In this document: positions 23,881-33,006 of the stretch, piece after piece
How positions within the stretch are numbered: the stretch's first letter is position 1
Layout of the letters: every line of letters begins with the position of its first letter
Source: Bacillota bacterium
Lineage (GTDB): Bacteria; Bacillota; Clostridia; Oscillospirales; Oscillospiraceae
Length of the DNA: 41,175 nt
Assembly: GCA_022784505.1 (NCBI GenBank)
Contig: JALFUQ010000021.1
Location: forward strand, 1-41,175
Reading direction: 5' to 3'
Notes under the pieces: model-generated
Told to the model about the DNA's origin: nothing
Database searches by the model: none
What the model saw: the letters and a program-made list of their open reading frames with translations, nothing else
Translations under genes and position numbers: made by a program

Positions 23881-24462
23881 ATGAGTTTAGTACCTTATGT
23901 CGTGGAGCAGACAAGCCGCGGCGAGCGTTCCTATGACATCTTTTCCAGACTCCTCAATGACCGCATCATCATGCTGTCCGAGGAAGTCAACGATGCAACT
24001 GCAAGCCTTGTTGTTGCACAGCTTCTTTACCTCGAAGCACAGGACCCCGATAAAGACATACAGTTTTATATCAACAGCCCCGGCGGAAGCGTCACGGCGG
24101 GTATGGCTATCTATGACACCATGCAGTATATAAAGCCCGATGTTTCTACTATCTGCATCGGCCTTGCCGCCTCCATGGGCGCATTCCTGCTTTCCTCCGG
24201 CGCAAAGGGAAAGCGTCTGGCACTTCCCAATTCTGAGATCATGATACATCAGCCCTCCGGCGGCAGCCAGGGTCAGTGCACCGATATTCAGATACAGGCT
24301 GAGCAGATCCTGAAGATAAAGCATAATTTGAACCGCATCCTTGCCGAGAACACCGGCAAGGCTATCGAGGTCATCGAGCGTGACTGCGAGCGTGATCACT
24401 TTATGTCTGCGCAGGAAGCTGCGGAGTACGGTATTATCGACAAGGTAATAACCAAGCGTTAA
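23881..24462 (+). CDS. clpP: ATP-dependent Clp protease proteolytic subunit
   Basis: A 193-residue serine protease forming the tetradecameric barrel. The catalytic triad is visible as S99 (GLAASMGAF), H123 (IMIHQPSGG) and D172 ([11 protein letters not shown]). The N-terminus [18 protein letters not shown] is nearly universal. AAAGGAG precedes the ATG. It lies 57 bases after tig and upstream of its ATPase partner clpX. Confidence 0.98.
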   Translation: MSLVPYVVEQTSRGERSYDIFSRLLNDRIIMLSEEVNDATASLVVAQLLYLEAQDPDKDIQFYINSPGGSVTAGMAIYDTMQYIKPDVSTICIGLAASMGAFLLSSGAKGKRLALPNSEIMIHQPSGGSQGQCTDIQIQAEQILKIKHNLNRILAENTGKAIEVIERDCERDHFMSAQEAAEYGIIDKVITKR

Positions 24463-24468
24463 GAGCTG

Positions 24469-24493
24469 ATGGGGGAACGCATAGTTCCCCCAT
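24469..24493 (+). promoter_or_regulatory. Hairpin between clpP and clpX
   Basis: ATGGGGGAAC, loop GCATA, GTTCCCCCAT: a perfect 10-bp stem followed by ATTTATA, not a true T run. It may act as a partial terminator or mRNA-protecting structure setting the clpP:clpX ratio. Confidence 0.5.
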
Positions 24494-24522
24494 ATTTATA
24501 CAGCACGGTTTGAGGTAAAACT

Positions 24523-25764
24523 ATGGCAAGAAATGACGATAAAAGAAGTATAAGATGCTCGTTCTGCGGCAAAACGCAGAATATTGCAAACAGGCTCATT
24601 GCCGGAAACGGCGCATACATCTGCGATGAGTGCATCCGCCTTTGCATGAGCATCATTGCCGACGATGTAGACGAGCCGGAAGCGGTAGAGGAAAGTCCTG
24701 AGCTCGATTTTGACAGTCTTCCCAAGCCAGCGGATATCAAGGCAAATCTCGATGAGTACATTGTCGGGCAGGACAGGGCAAAAACCGTCCTTTCCGTAGC
24801 TGTCTACAATCACTATAAGCGCATTCTGTTTGCAAGCTCAAACGATGTTGAGCTGCAAAAGAGCAACATATTGCTCATCGGCCCCACCGGCAGCGGCAAA
24901 ACGCTTTTTGCACAGTCTTTGGCAAAGATGCTCAACGTTCCGTTTGCCATCGCTGATGCGACGACGCTCACAGAGGCAGGCTATGTCGGCGAGGATGTCG
25001 AGAACATACTTTTAAGACTACTGCAAGCTGCCGATTTTGATGTTGAGCGTGCCGAAAAGGGCATTATATATATCGATGAGATCGATAAGATTGCCCGCAA
25101 GAGTGAAAATACATCCATCACGCGTGATGTTTCCGGTGAGGGCGTGCAGCAGGCACTTTTGAAGCTGCTTGAGGGCACGGTCGCAAATGTCCCGCCCCAG
25201 GGCGGACGCAAGCACCCGCATCAGGAGTTTATAAAGGTCGATACTACCAACATTCTCTTTATCTGCGGCGGCGCGTTCGACGGCCTTGATAAGATAATTG
25301 AAAAGCGCACCGACAAAAAGAGTATGGGCTTCGGCGCTGAGATAAAAAGCGCCACCGATCGTGATGTCGGCGATATCCTCGCTCAGGCACAGCAGCATGA
25401 CCTTCTCAAGTTCGGCATCATCCCCGAGCTCATTGGCAGGCTGCCGGTCATCGCTCCGCTGTCCTCTCTTAAGCGTGAGGATCTTGTTCGCATACTCACC
25501 GAGCCCAAGAACGCCATGACAAAGCAGTATAAGGCGCTTATGAGTTATGACGGTGTTGACCTTGAGTATAACGCCGATGCACTTGAGGCGATAGCCGACA
25601 AGGCCATTGAAATGAAGATTGGCGCCCGAGGCCTGCGCAGCGTCATGGAGGGCATTATGACTGATATCATGTACAGCGTCCCCTCCGAAAAGGATGTTGA
25701 AAAGGTTATCATTACAGCTGACTGCGTGAATAATAACACCAGCCCCGAAGTAATACGCAAGTAA
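24523..25764 (+). CDS. clpX: ATP-dependent Clp protease ATP-binding subunit ClpX
   Basis: A 413-residue AAA+ unfoldase that feeds substrates to ClpP. An N-terminal zinc-binding domain has C12, C15, C34 and C37 (CSFC, CDEC); Walker A GPTGSGKT (about 120-127), Walker [12 protein letters not shown], pore loop GYVGED and the sensor region [12 protein letters not shown] follow. All key residues are present and the length is normal. TTGAGGT lies about 6 bases before the ATG. It is separated from clpP by a hairpin and from lon by a strong terminator. Confidence 0.98.
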   Translation: MARNDDKRSIRCSFCGKTQNIANRLIAGNGAYICDECIRLCMSIIADDVDEPEAVEESPELDFDSLPKPADIKANLDEYIVGQDRAKTVLSVAVYNHYKRILFASSNDVELQKSNILLIGPTGSGKTLFAQSLAKMLNVPFAIADATTLTEAGYVGEDVENILLRLLQAADFDVERAEKGIIYIDEIDKIARKSENTSITRDVSGEGVQQALLKLLEGTVANVPPQGGRKHPHQEFIKVDTTNILFICGGAFDGLDKIIEKRTDKKSMGFGAEIKSATDRDVGDILAQAQQHDLLKFGIIPELIGRLPVIAPLSSLKREDLVRILTEPKNAMTKQYKALMSYDGVDLEYNADALEAIADKAIEMKIGARGLRSVMEGIMTDIMYSVPSEKDVEKVIITADCVNNNTSPEVIRK

Positions 25765-25776
25765 AATATTTTTATA

Positions 25777-25810
25777 GCAAGGCGGGGCATGAGTCCCGTC
25801 TTGCGTTTTT
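25777..25810 (+). terminator. Intrinsic terminator between clpX and lon
   Basis: GCAAGGCGGG, 8-base loop, CCCGTCTTGC, then GTTTTT. It ends 4 bases before the lon ribosome site, so it may stop clpX transcripts or attenuate lon. Confidence 0.8.
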
Positions 25811-25827
25811 CCCAAGAGGTTTTTTCT

Positions 25828-28230
25828 ATGAGTAATGTATTTGAGATCGAAACCCGTGCACTGCCCGTTTTGGCACTGCGCGGTCTTAACATATTTCCCG
25901 GTATGCTCTTAAATTTTGATGTGGAGCGGCCGATATCCGTTTCGGCGCTCAATTCCGCGATGGATGCCGATCAGGAGATATTCCTTGTAACTCAAAAGGA
26001 TATCGCGACCGATATTCCCGATGAGAGTGACCTTTTCAAGGTCGGCGTTGTCTGCCGCATCCGTCAGATGATACGCCAGCCCGGATCAAAGCTGTGTAAG
26101 GTCATGGTCGAAGGTCTCCAGCGAGGCCGTATCGTCCAGCTGACTGCTTCAAATCCGCACTTTGTCGGCGAGATTCAGCTGCTGCCGGATAAGCGAGACC
26201 ATGGAGACAGCGCAAAGCGTGACGCGCTCATGCGCACCTGCATAGGCATGTTCGATGAGTATGTGCAGCTGGCGGGCAACATGCCGCCGGAGATGCTTCT
26301 GAGCATCGTCGTCAGCCGTGACCCGGGCTATGTCGCCGATTTTATAGTGCACAATCTGCGCATCGATTACCGTGATAAGCAGCAGATGCTTGAGCAACTG
26401 CATCCCATGAAGCGGCTTGAAATGCTTATCAAGATACTAAGTCACGAGATCGAGGTTATGACCATTGAACAGGAGCTCAACGATGCGACCAACGAGCAGA
26501 TGAACCGCAATCAGCGCGAATATTTCCTGCGTGAGCAGATGAAGGTCATCCAGCAGGAGCTCGGCGAGGACGACAGCTACGACGATATCGGCGAGTACCG
26601 CAATAAGATACGCGCTCTCAAGCTCAGCTCCGAGATAGAGGAAAAGCTTTTAAAAGAGGTCTCCCACCTTGCAAAGCAGCCATTTGGCTCAACTGAGGCG
26701 ACCGTTATCAGAGGCTATCTCGACACCTGCCTTGAGCTGCCGTGGAATACAAAAACCGAGGAGACCGACGATATCGAGCTTGCAAGAAAGATGCTTGACG
26801 AGGACCACTTCGGACTTGAAAAGGTCAAGGAGCGCGTAATAGAATACCTTGCAGTGCGCAAGCTTGCACCCAAGGCAAACGGAAGCCTCCTGTGTCTTGT
26901 CGGCCCTCCGGGCACGGGCAAGACCAGTATCGCAATGTCCATCGCAAGGGCGACAAACCGCAATCTTGTGCGCATTTCGCTCGGCGGTGTGCACGATGAG
27001 GCCGAGATACGCGGTCACCGCAAGACCTATGTAGGCTCTATGCCCGGCAGAATAATCGGCGGTATAAAGCAGGCCAAGAGCTCAAATCCCCTGATGGTGC
27101 TTGATGAGATCGACAAGCTCGGCTCGGATTACCGCGGCGACCCCTCGGCAGCGCTTTTGGAGGCGCTTGACCCCGAGCAGAACAAAACCTTCAGGGACAA
27201 CTACCTTGAGGTGCCATACGACCTGTCCGACGTGTTCTTTATCACAACGGCAAATACGACCTCGACCATTCCCAAAGCGCTGCTCGACAGGATGGAGATA
27301 ATTGAGCTTTCAAGCTATACCGATATGGAAAAGCTCAGCATCGCAAAGAACTATCTGCTGCCCAAGCAGCGTAAAAAGCATGGTCTTAAGGCTGCGCAGC
27401 TCAAGATAAGCGACGACGCTATCCGTGAGATAACCAGCCTCTACACCCGTGAATCCGGCGTGCGAGAACTTGAACGCCAGATTGGCACTATCTGTCGCAA
27501 GACCGCCGTCGCAATAACTAACGGCGAGCGCAAAAGCCTGAGCCTTAGAGCCGGTATGCTAAAGCCCTACCTCGGTGCGGAGAAATTTAAGCCCGAGAGT
27601 CGCCGTAACACAGATGAGGTCGGCCTTGTGCGAGGGCTTGCATGGACATCCGTTGGCGGCGAGGTGCTTGATGTCGAGGTCGCAGTGCTCGACGGCAGCG
27701 GCAAGATCGAGCTTACGGGCAATCTCGGCAATGTGATGAAGGAGTCCTGCCAGGCGGCGGTGACATTTATCCGCAGCCGGGCAAAGGCTTTGGGCATTGA
27801 CGAGCAGTTTTATAAAAATAAAGATATCCATATTCATTTTCCCGAGGGTGCAGTACCCAAGGACGGCCCCTCGGCAGGCATAACCGTCTGCACGGCGATA
27901 GCTTCCGCCCTGACCGGCAGGCCGGTGCGGCGTGATATTGCCATGACGGGCGAGATCAGCCTGCGCGGCCGCATCCTCCCGATAGGCGGCCTCAAGGAAA
28001 AGACTATGGCAGCCCTTCGAAACGGAGTTAACACCGTCATCATTCCGGCCGATAACGAGCCTGACCTTGACGAAATTGACCCGACTGTGAGGTCCGCTCT
28101 CAACTTTGTGCTCTCCGACAAGGTCGACAAGGTGCTCGACATTGCACTGCTTCCCAAGGCTGACGAGCCAAAGAACGAGGCGAAAACTCTCAGAGCGGCA
28201 AAGAAGACCCGCTCGGATATCAGACAGTAG
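25828..28230 (+). CDS. lon: ATP-dependent Lon protease (LonA)
   Basis: An 800-residue AAA+ protease for damaged and regulatory proteins. An N-terminal LON substrate domain (LPVLALRGLNIFPGML) is followed by a coiled coil, Walker A GPPGTGKT (359-366), Walker B LMVLDEIDKL, and the C-terminal protease domain with the Ser-Lys dyad S682 (KDGPSAG) and K723 (GGLKEK), near the E. coli positions. The track starts 13 codons earlier inside the terminator; AAGAGGT lies 7 bases before ATG 25828, which is chosen. No separate promoter is evident in the 63-base gap, so expression probably depends on readthrough of the terminator or a promoter inside clpX. Confidence 0.97.
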   Translation: MSNVFEIETRALPVLALRGLNIFPGMLLNFDVERPISVSALNSAMDADQEIFLVTQKDIATDIPDESDLFKVGVVCRIRQMIRQPGSKLCKVMVEGLQRGRIVQLTASNPHFVGEIQLLPDKRDHGDSAKRDALMRTCIGMFDEYVQLAGNMPPEMLLSIVVSRDPGYVADFIVHNLRIDYRDKQQMLEQLHPMKRLEMLIKILSHEIEVMTIEQELNDATNEQMNRNQREYFLREQMKVIQQELGEDDSYDDIGEYRNKIRALKLSSEIEEKLLKEVSHLAKQPFGSTEATVIRGYLDTCLELPWNTKTEETDDIELARKMLDEDHFGLEKVKERVIEYLAVRKLAPKANGSLLCLVGPPGTGKTSIAMSIARATNRNLVRISLGGVHDEAEIRGHRKTYVGSMPGRIIGGIKQAKSSNPLMVLDEIDKLGSDYRGDPSAALLEALDPEQNKTFRDNYLEVPYDLSDVFFITTANTTSTIPKALLDRMEIIELSSYTDMEKLSIAKNYLLPKQRKKHGLKAAQLKISDDAIREITSLYTRESGVRELERQIGTICRKTAVAITNGERKSLSLRAGMLKPYLGAEKFKPESRRNTDEVGLVRGLAWTSVGGEVLDVEVAVLDGSGKIELTGNLGNVMKESCQAAVTFIRSRAKALGIDEQFYKNKDIHIHFPEGAVPKDGPSAGITVCTAIASALTGRPVRRDIAMTGEISLRGRILPIGGLKEKTMAALRNGVNTVIIPADNEPDLDEIDPTVRSALNFVLSDKVDKVLDIALLPKADEPKNEAKTLRAAKKTRSDIRQ

Positions 28231-28237
28231 GTGCAAA

Positions 28238-28828
28238 ATGAATACACTTAATGTAAATAAGGCGGAGTTTATAAAATCCGCCGCCGATCCCTCGGGCTTT
28301 ATAAGAAGAGAGCTTCCGAATATCGTTTTCTCGGGAAAGTCGAATGTCGGCAAGTCGTCTGTTATTAACAGACTTCTAAACCGCAAAAACTTTGCAAGGG
28401 TAGGGCAGTCCCCGGGAAAGACGATACATGTAAACTACTTTCTTATAGATAAGAAGGCTTATTTTGTTGACCTTCCCGGCTACGGCTACGCGAAGGTATC
28501 CCGCACAGAAAAAGAGCGCTGGGGCAAGCTTATGGAGCAGTTTTTTGCTGCCGAGGGACTTATAACGCTCGGCGTGATGATCGTCGACTCCCGCCATAAA
28601 CCCACCGCCGACGATGTCACCATGGCGCAGTGGTTCAAAAGCACCTGCTGCCCGATGGTGGTCGTCGCAAATAAGTGCGACAAGCTCAAGAAAAGCGAAA
28701 TTGAGCCGAACATGGCGCTTATTCGCGAAACTCTCGAGCTGCCGGAGGATACGGTGCTGATACCGTTTTCCGCTGAAAAGGGAAACGGTAAGGACGCGCT
28801 CATGTCGGAGATACTTAAATATGTCTAA
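28238..28828 (+). CDS. engB: Ribosome biogenesis GTP-binding protein EngB (YsxC)
   Basis: A 196-residue TRAFAC GTPase needed for 50S maturation. FSGKSNVGKSS is G1, GKTIHVNYF carries the G2 threonine, DLPGYG is G3 and ANKCDKL is G4. The track start is 44 codons upstream inside lon; TAGGTG spans the lon stop and lies 6-8 bases before ATG 28238, where the normal protein starts. The lon-engB order is common in Firmicutes. The stop overlaps the site-2 protease start by 8 bases. Confidence 0.95.
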   Translation: MNTLNVNKAEFIKSAADPSGFIRRELPNIVFSGKSNVGKSSVINRLLNRKNFARVGQSPGKTIHVNYFLIDKKAYFVDLPGYGYAKVSRTEKERWGKLMEQFFAAEGLITLGVMIVDSRHKPTADDVTMAQWFKSTCCPMVVVANKCDKLKKSEIEPNMALIRETLELPEDTVLIPFSAEKGNGKDALMSEILKYV

Positions 28829-29522
28829 CACCCCATCTTTTGTGAATGTACTGCAAGGACTTGACTGGAGCGTTCTTTTGAACCTGCTCCTGTCGGTCGT
28901 TCCTGCACTCATATGCATCACTCTGCACGAGCTCAGCCACGGCTATGTCGCCTATAAGCTTGGCGATAATACCGCAAAGCGCATGGGCAGGCTCACGCTC
29001 AACCCCATAAAGCATATCGATCTTGTCGGCCTTATTATGATGGTCGCCTTCAAGTTCGGATGGGCAAAGCCCGTGCCGGTCGATATGCGCAATTTCAAAA
29101 ATCCCAAACGTGACATGGCGATAACCGCTCTGGCAGGCCCCTTGGCAAATGTCGTCATCTGCTGCGTGTTTCTGTTCATTTACGGTCTTGTATACATACC
29201 GCTGACACTCGCCGCGATCGATGTCGCAAAAGCCGTGCTCGACATGGTGTACCTGACCGCATATCTAAGCATTGCGCTTGCAATTTTCAACATCATTCCC
29301 ATCTCGCCGCTCGACGGCTCAAAGATACTGTTCTCGTTTTTGAGTGATGAGGGTTACATGAAGCTCATGCGCTATGAGCGCTACGGCATGATCGTTCTGC
29401 TCGTGCTCGTTGTGACGAATGTTTTGAGCAACCCCTTGTATACAGCGACCCAATTCGTTTTTGATAAACTATTTGTTTTTGCCGACTGGGGCTTTGCCTT
29501 AGTCAAGGCGTTGTATGTGTGA
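28821..29522 (+). CDS. Site-2 protease family membrane protein (M50)
   Basis: A 233-residue polytopic protein. HELSHG (zinc ligands) lies in the first hydrophobic region and IPISPLDGSK supplies the third ligand in the later LDG motif; AGPLANV is the usual conserved turn between. This group is routinely found upstream of scpA and scpB in Clostridia, and its substrate is unknown. It is distinct from the SpoIVFB-like protein at 13870. It is embedded in an overlapping gene string (engB, this gene, scpA). Confidence 0.92.
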   Translation: MSNTPSFVNVLQGLDWSVLLNLLLSVVPALICITLHELSHGYVAYKLGDNTAKRMGRLTLNPIKHIDLVGLIMMVAFKFGWAKPVPVDMRNFKNPKRDMAITALAGPLANVVICCVFLFIYGLVYIPLTLAAIDVAKAVLDMVYLTAYLSIALAIFNIIPISPLDGSKILFSFLSDEGYMKLMRYERYGMIVLLVLVVTNVLSNPLYTATQFVFDKLFVFADWGFALVKALYV

Positions 29523-29523
29523 T

Positions 29524-30306
29524 ATGGAAAATCCGACCTTTCATCTTGAGGGCATAGTCAAGGATAAAAATGAGCTCCAGGACTTTTCCGGGCCTTTAAG
29601 CCTTATCCTAATGCTTCTTTCTAAAAACAAAATAGAGATACGAGATATAAAGATCTCGGAGATCCTTGACCAGTACCTTGAGTACCTTGCTGAGATGGAG
29701 CGCATGGATCTTGAGATAGCAAGCGAGTTTGTCCAGATGGCATCGCACCTGCTGTTTATCAAGACACGCACGCTGCTTGCAGGCGACGAGGAGGTCAGCG
29801 AGCTTGAAGAGCTAATGACCTCACTTGAGCAGTTAAAGTGCCGTGATATCTACACAGCGGTGCAGAAGGTCATACCCGAGCTAAAAAAAGCATCTGAAAC
29901 GGGGCTGTTATATTTTGCAAAGCAGCCCGAGCCGCTTCCGAAGGTAAATCGTGAGTATGAGTATCAACACGAACCGGCAGACCTGTTCAAGGCTTTGTAC
30001 ACCGTTGTGACCCGCGGCGGCAAGCCGATTGAGCCGGAGTATTCCCGCCGCCTCGCACCGGCAAGGATAGTTTACGAGGTGCGCACGAAAAGCCGCGAGC
30101 TTATAACGCTTTTGCAAACAGCACCTGCTAAGCTCAATGACCTGTACGCTCAGTGTGAAAGCCGCTCGGAGATAGTTGCGACATTTATATCTATACTTGA
30201 GCTTTGCAGCATGGGCAGCGTTGAGATAAGCGGCGAGGAAAGCGACTATACCGTCACATTTATTGGCGGAAATGTTGAGGATATCCTCGAAAGAATAGTT
30301 GAGTAG
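29524..30306 (+). CDS. scpA: Segregation and condensation protein A
   Basis: A 260-residue kleisin that links the SMC heads of the bacterial condensin with ScpB. The N-terminal FSGPLSLILMLLSKNKIEIRDI and ILDQYLEYL are the SMC-neck-binding region; the C-terminal winged helix (SRSEIVATFISILELCSMGSV) binds the SMC head. The track's ATG (29515) overlaps the preceding gene and has AAGGCG 4 bases upstream; ATG 29524 follows the preceding TGA and gives the more usual N-terminus MENPTFHLEG. Either is possible through translational coupling. Confidence 0.93.
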   Translation: MENPTFHLEGIVKDKNELQDFSGPLSLILMLLSKNKIEIRDIKISEILDQYLEYLAEMERMDLEIASEFVQMASHLLFIKTRTLLAGDEEVSELEELMTSLEQLKCRDIYTAVQKVIPELKKASETGLLYFAKQPEPLPKVNREYEYQHEPADLFKALYTVVTRGGKPIEPEYSRRLAPARIVYEVRTKSRELITLLQTAPAKLNDLYAQCESRSEIVATFISILELCSMGSVEISGEESDYTVTFIGGNVEDILERIVE

Positions 30307-30316
30307 GTATTTTTTT

Positions 30317-30919
30317 ATGGATGACATGAATATAAAATCAGCAATTGAGGCTATACTCTTTGCAGCGGGTGAACCTGTACCGGCCGCAAGGATATCGCTC
30401 ATCCTCGGAGTTAGCGAGGATGAGGTGTATGCTGCGGCAAAGGAGCTTTCCGATGAGTACAGCTTTAATCTGCGCGGAATAAGATTGCTTAAGCTTGATA
30501 AAAATCTTCAGCTTTGCTCGTCTCCTGAGTATGCATCGGTCATCACGAAAACTCTGGAGCACCGCAAGCCGCCGATGCTTTCGCAGCCTGCGCTGGAAAC
30601 TCTCGCTGTCGTTGCGTATTTCCAGCCTGTGACGAGGGCGTATATCGACCAGGTGCGCGGCGTTGACAGCTCGTATACCGTCGGCGTTTTGCTCGACAAG
30701 GGGCTTATAGAGCGCTGCGGCAAGCTTGATGTTCCCGGTAGACCATCGCTTTTGCGCACAACGGACGTGTTCCTGCGCACGATGGGTGTCAGCGAGCTGT
30801 CAGAGCTTCCCGAGCTTCCCGATATTACGGCCAGCGACGGGGCAAAGAAGCTTGAGGATGCAATAGAAAAGCTTAACACCGTCGGTGAGAACCAGCTCAG
30901 TATCGAGGAAATACAGTAA
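30317..30919 (+). CDS. scpB: Segregation and condensation protein B
   Basis: A 200-residue, tandem winged-helix partner of ScpA. KSAIEAILFAAGEPVPAARI starts the first winged helix; QPALETLAVVAYFQPVTRAYIDQVRGVDS is the family signature, followed by LIERCGKLDVPGRPSLLRTTDVFL. The track begins at a TTG at 30299; AGTAGGT is 8 bases before ATG 30317, which is preferred. It lies 10 bases after scpA, so the condensin accessory proteins are coexpressed. Confidence 0.95.
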   Translation: MDDMNIKSAIEAILFAAGEPVPAARISLILGVSEDEVYAAAKELSDEYSFNLRGIRLLKLDKNLQLCSSPEYASVITKTLEHRKPPMLSQPALETLAVVAYFQPVTRAYIDQVRGVDSSYTVGVLLDKGLIERCGKLDVPGRPSLLRTTDVFLRTMGVSELSELPELPDITASDGAKKLEDAIEKLNTVGENQLSIEEIQ

Positions 30920-30934
30920 AATCAGGTGGTGCAA

Positions 30935-31513
30935 TTGAAAGCATTGTTTCTTATTCTGCTTGCGATTGCACTGCTTTTTTATATAAAGATCAGTCTGCAC
31001 GCAAGCTATGACAGCTCCGGCGCGGCGGCCTTTATAAGCGTTCTCGGTATGACAAAACAATTATTACCGCGCAAAAGTATGTCTGAGACGAAGCAAAGGC
31101 AAAGCCTTAAGGATATATACTGCAAATCAAATGCGGCGCTCAAAGCATTTAATAAGATAAAGCACAGCATTGTTATAGAGCATATTGATATAAGCTGCAT
31201 TTGCACAGACGTGGACCCGTATACGGCGATCATGAAATTTAACGTCGTAAATGCGTTTAGCTTTTCGCTGCTGAGCTACTTGGAAAGCTGTTTTAAAATC
31301 AGGAGCCGAGAAGTAAACATAGATACGGACATGAATGTCGACAAGCCTACAACAGAGCTTTCGGCGCAATTATCCCTCAGACTGGGGCAGGTAGTTTATT
31401 TCATATTGATATTTTCATATGAAACGATAAAGCTCAAAAGGAGACTTTGTAATGGAAAGCAAACTCAGCGAAATGATGCAGTCGGCAATGAACAGCGTGA
31501 AGCGGCTGGTTGA
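30935..31513 (+). CDS. DUF2953 domain protein with TTG start
   Basis: A 192-residue protein with an N-terminal membrane segment (KALFLILLAIALLFYIKI) and a C-terminal hydrophobic stretch (GQVVYFILIFSYETIK). The pattern and the position between scpB and gerW match the DUF2953 family of Clostridia; function is unknown, though the link to gerW hints at sporulation. AGGTGG is 5 bases before TTG 30935, whereas the track's GTG at 30926 lies inside that ribosome site. The last 62 bases overlap the gerW start. Confidence 0.75.
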   Translation: MKALFLILLAIALLFYIKISLHASYDSSGAAAFISVLGMTKQLLPRKSMSETKQRQSLKDIYCKSNAALKAFNKIKHSIVIEHIDISCICTDVDPYTAIMKFNVVNAFSFSLLSYLESCFKIRSREVNIDTDMNVDKPTTELSAQLSLRLGQVVYFILIFSYETIKLKRRLCNGKQTQRNDAVGNEQREAAG

Positions 31514-31805
31514 GGTCAATAATATTATCGGCGAGCCCATTAACACCGCAGATGGCCTGACTCTTGTGCCGATATCCAAGGTTAGCTTCGGCTTCGGCGG
31601 AGCGGGCGGCAGACTGCCAGGAAATAATAAGGATGACTTCGGCGGCGGCAGTGCGACCGGTGTTAAGATCGAGCCCATCGGCTTTCTTGCGGTAAAAGAG
31701 GGCGGAGTGCGCATGATAAATGTCATGCCGCCTGCGCAAAACAGCGTTGACAGACTGTTCGAGCTTGTTCCGCAGGTACTTGATAAGGTCAACTTCAAGG
31801 ATTAA
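31452..31805 (+). CDS. gerW: GerW (YtfJ) family sporulation protein
   Basis: A 117-residue protein with the conserved TLVPISKVSFGFGGAGG and a Gly-rich DFGGGSATGVKIEPIGFL core followed by GGVRMINV. In B. subtilis GerW is a spore protein needed for germination with some nutrients. AAAGGAGAC lies 6-9 bases before the ATG, inside the end of the DUF2953 gene, so the two are translationally linked. Confidence 0.93.
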   Translation: MESKLSEMMQSAMNSVKRLVEVNNIIGEPINTADGLTLVPISKVSFGFGGAGGRLPGNNKDDFGGGSATGVKIEPIGFLAVKEGGVRMINVMPPAQNSVDRLFELVPQVLDKVNFKD

Positions 31806-31874
31806 AACGAATAATTTCCGTCAATAATAGCACTAACCCTTGTCAACCGAGGGTAACGAAAGGTGGTGCTTTTT

Positions 31875-32999
31875 TTGAAGAAAATTATAAGTTTAATAAT
31901 TAGCATGGCGGTCATAGCCTCCGTGCTTACGATAAATGCCTTTGCAGTGCCGAGCGACATTTCCGCCAAAAGCGCGATCCTCTACTGTGCAAATACCGGG
32001 GAGCCGCTTTATGTGAAAAACGCAGATGAGCACAGACTCATAGCAAGCGTCACAAAGATAATGACCGCCATCGTCGTTATTGAAAACTGCGATCTGGAAG
32101 AGGAAGTGAAGCTCAAACCCGAGTGGTGCGGCGTCGAGGGCTCAAGCATGTATCTTGATTATAAGAAAACCTACACCGTCAGGGAGCTTCTGACCGGCAT
32201 GATGCTTGTTTCCGGCAACGATGCCGCAACGGCGCTTGCCTGTCACATATCTGGCGACGAGCGCAGCTTCTCGGCAAAAATGAACGAAAAGGCAAAGCAG
32301 CTCGGCTTGGAAAACAGCTCGTTTCGTAACCCTCACGGCCTTGATGATGATGAGCACTACTCAACAGCAAGAGACCTAGCAAAGCTTGCCGCCTACTGCA
32401 TGGAAAATGAAGATTTTAAGCAGATAGTCTCAAGCTATTCGGCAACGATAAAAGACCAAACCTACTATAATCACAACAGACTGCTCGTCGAATACGACGG
32501 CTGCATAGGGCTCAAGACCGGCTATACCATCGCTTCCGGCAGAACACTTGTAAGCTGCGCCGAGAGAAACGGCATGCGCCTTATCTGCGTCACACTCAGC
32601 GCACCCGACGACTGGAACGACCACAAAAAGCTTCTTGACTATGGCTTTGATAACTATAGGCTCACGAGCTACAGCGAGGATAATTTCAGGCTTTACCTGC
32701 CGGTGTCGTCGGCCATTGAGGACAAGACCTCGGCGATTCCCGAAAACGATATATTGCTTCTCACGGGCAAGGATGACAGCGTTGATATGCGCCTTGAGGT
32801 GCCGAGAATACTGTTTGCAGGCGGCGTTAAAGGCGAAAGAGTCGGAAAACTCAAGGTATTTGTGAACGGAGAGCTTGCGGCGGAGGAGAACTTGGTTTAT
32901 ACTGAGAATGTGTCGGTCGACAGTTCGGAGCATTTAACTACATGGGAGCATTTGCAGCGGCTGCTCAATGAGGCCACCAAACCCTTGTATGTTTCGTAG
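31875..32999 (+). CDS. D-alanyl-D-alanine carboxypeptidase (PBP5/DacF type)
   Basis: A 374-residue secreted or membrane-attached enzyme that trims the terminal D-Ala of peptidoglycan stems. A signal peptide (MKKIISLIISMAVIASVLTINAFA) is followed by the active-site motifs SVTK (SxxK), SGND (SxN) and LKTGYT (KTG), then a C-terminal PBP5-like beta domain. The start is TTG 31875 with AGGTGG 8 bases upstream; the track's GTG at 31863 lies inside that site. With ddl and murF in the same window, both making and trimming of D-Ala-D-Ala are represented. The position after gerW suggests the sporulation DacF, but vegetative use is equally possible. Confidence 0.92.
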   Translation: MKKIISLIISMAVIASVLTINAFAVPSDISAKSAILYCANTGEPLYVKNADEHRLIASVTKIMTAIVVIENCDLEEEVKLKPEWCGVEGSSMYLDYKKTYTVRELLTGMMLVSGNDAATALACHISGDERSFSAKMNEKAKQLGLENSSFRNPHGLDDDEHYSTARDLAKLAAYCMENEDFKQIVSSYSATIKDQTYYNHNRLLVEYDGCIGLKTGYTIASGRTLVSCAERNGMRLICVTLSAPDDWNDHKKLLDYGFDNYRLTSYSEDNFRLYLPVSSAIEDKTSAIPENDILLLTGKDDSVDMRLEVPRILFAGGVKGERVGKLKVFVNGELAAEENLVYTENVSVDSSEHLTTWEHLQRLLNEATKPLYVS

Positions 33000-33006
33000 G
33001 AGCGCT

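Noticed and set aside
22427-24522. CtsR or CIRCE heat-shock operators before tig, clpP or clpX
   Set aside because: Neither the CIRCE inverted repeat nor the CtsR heptad repeat was seen in the short upstream regions.
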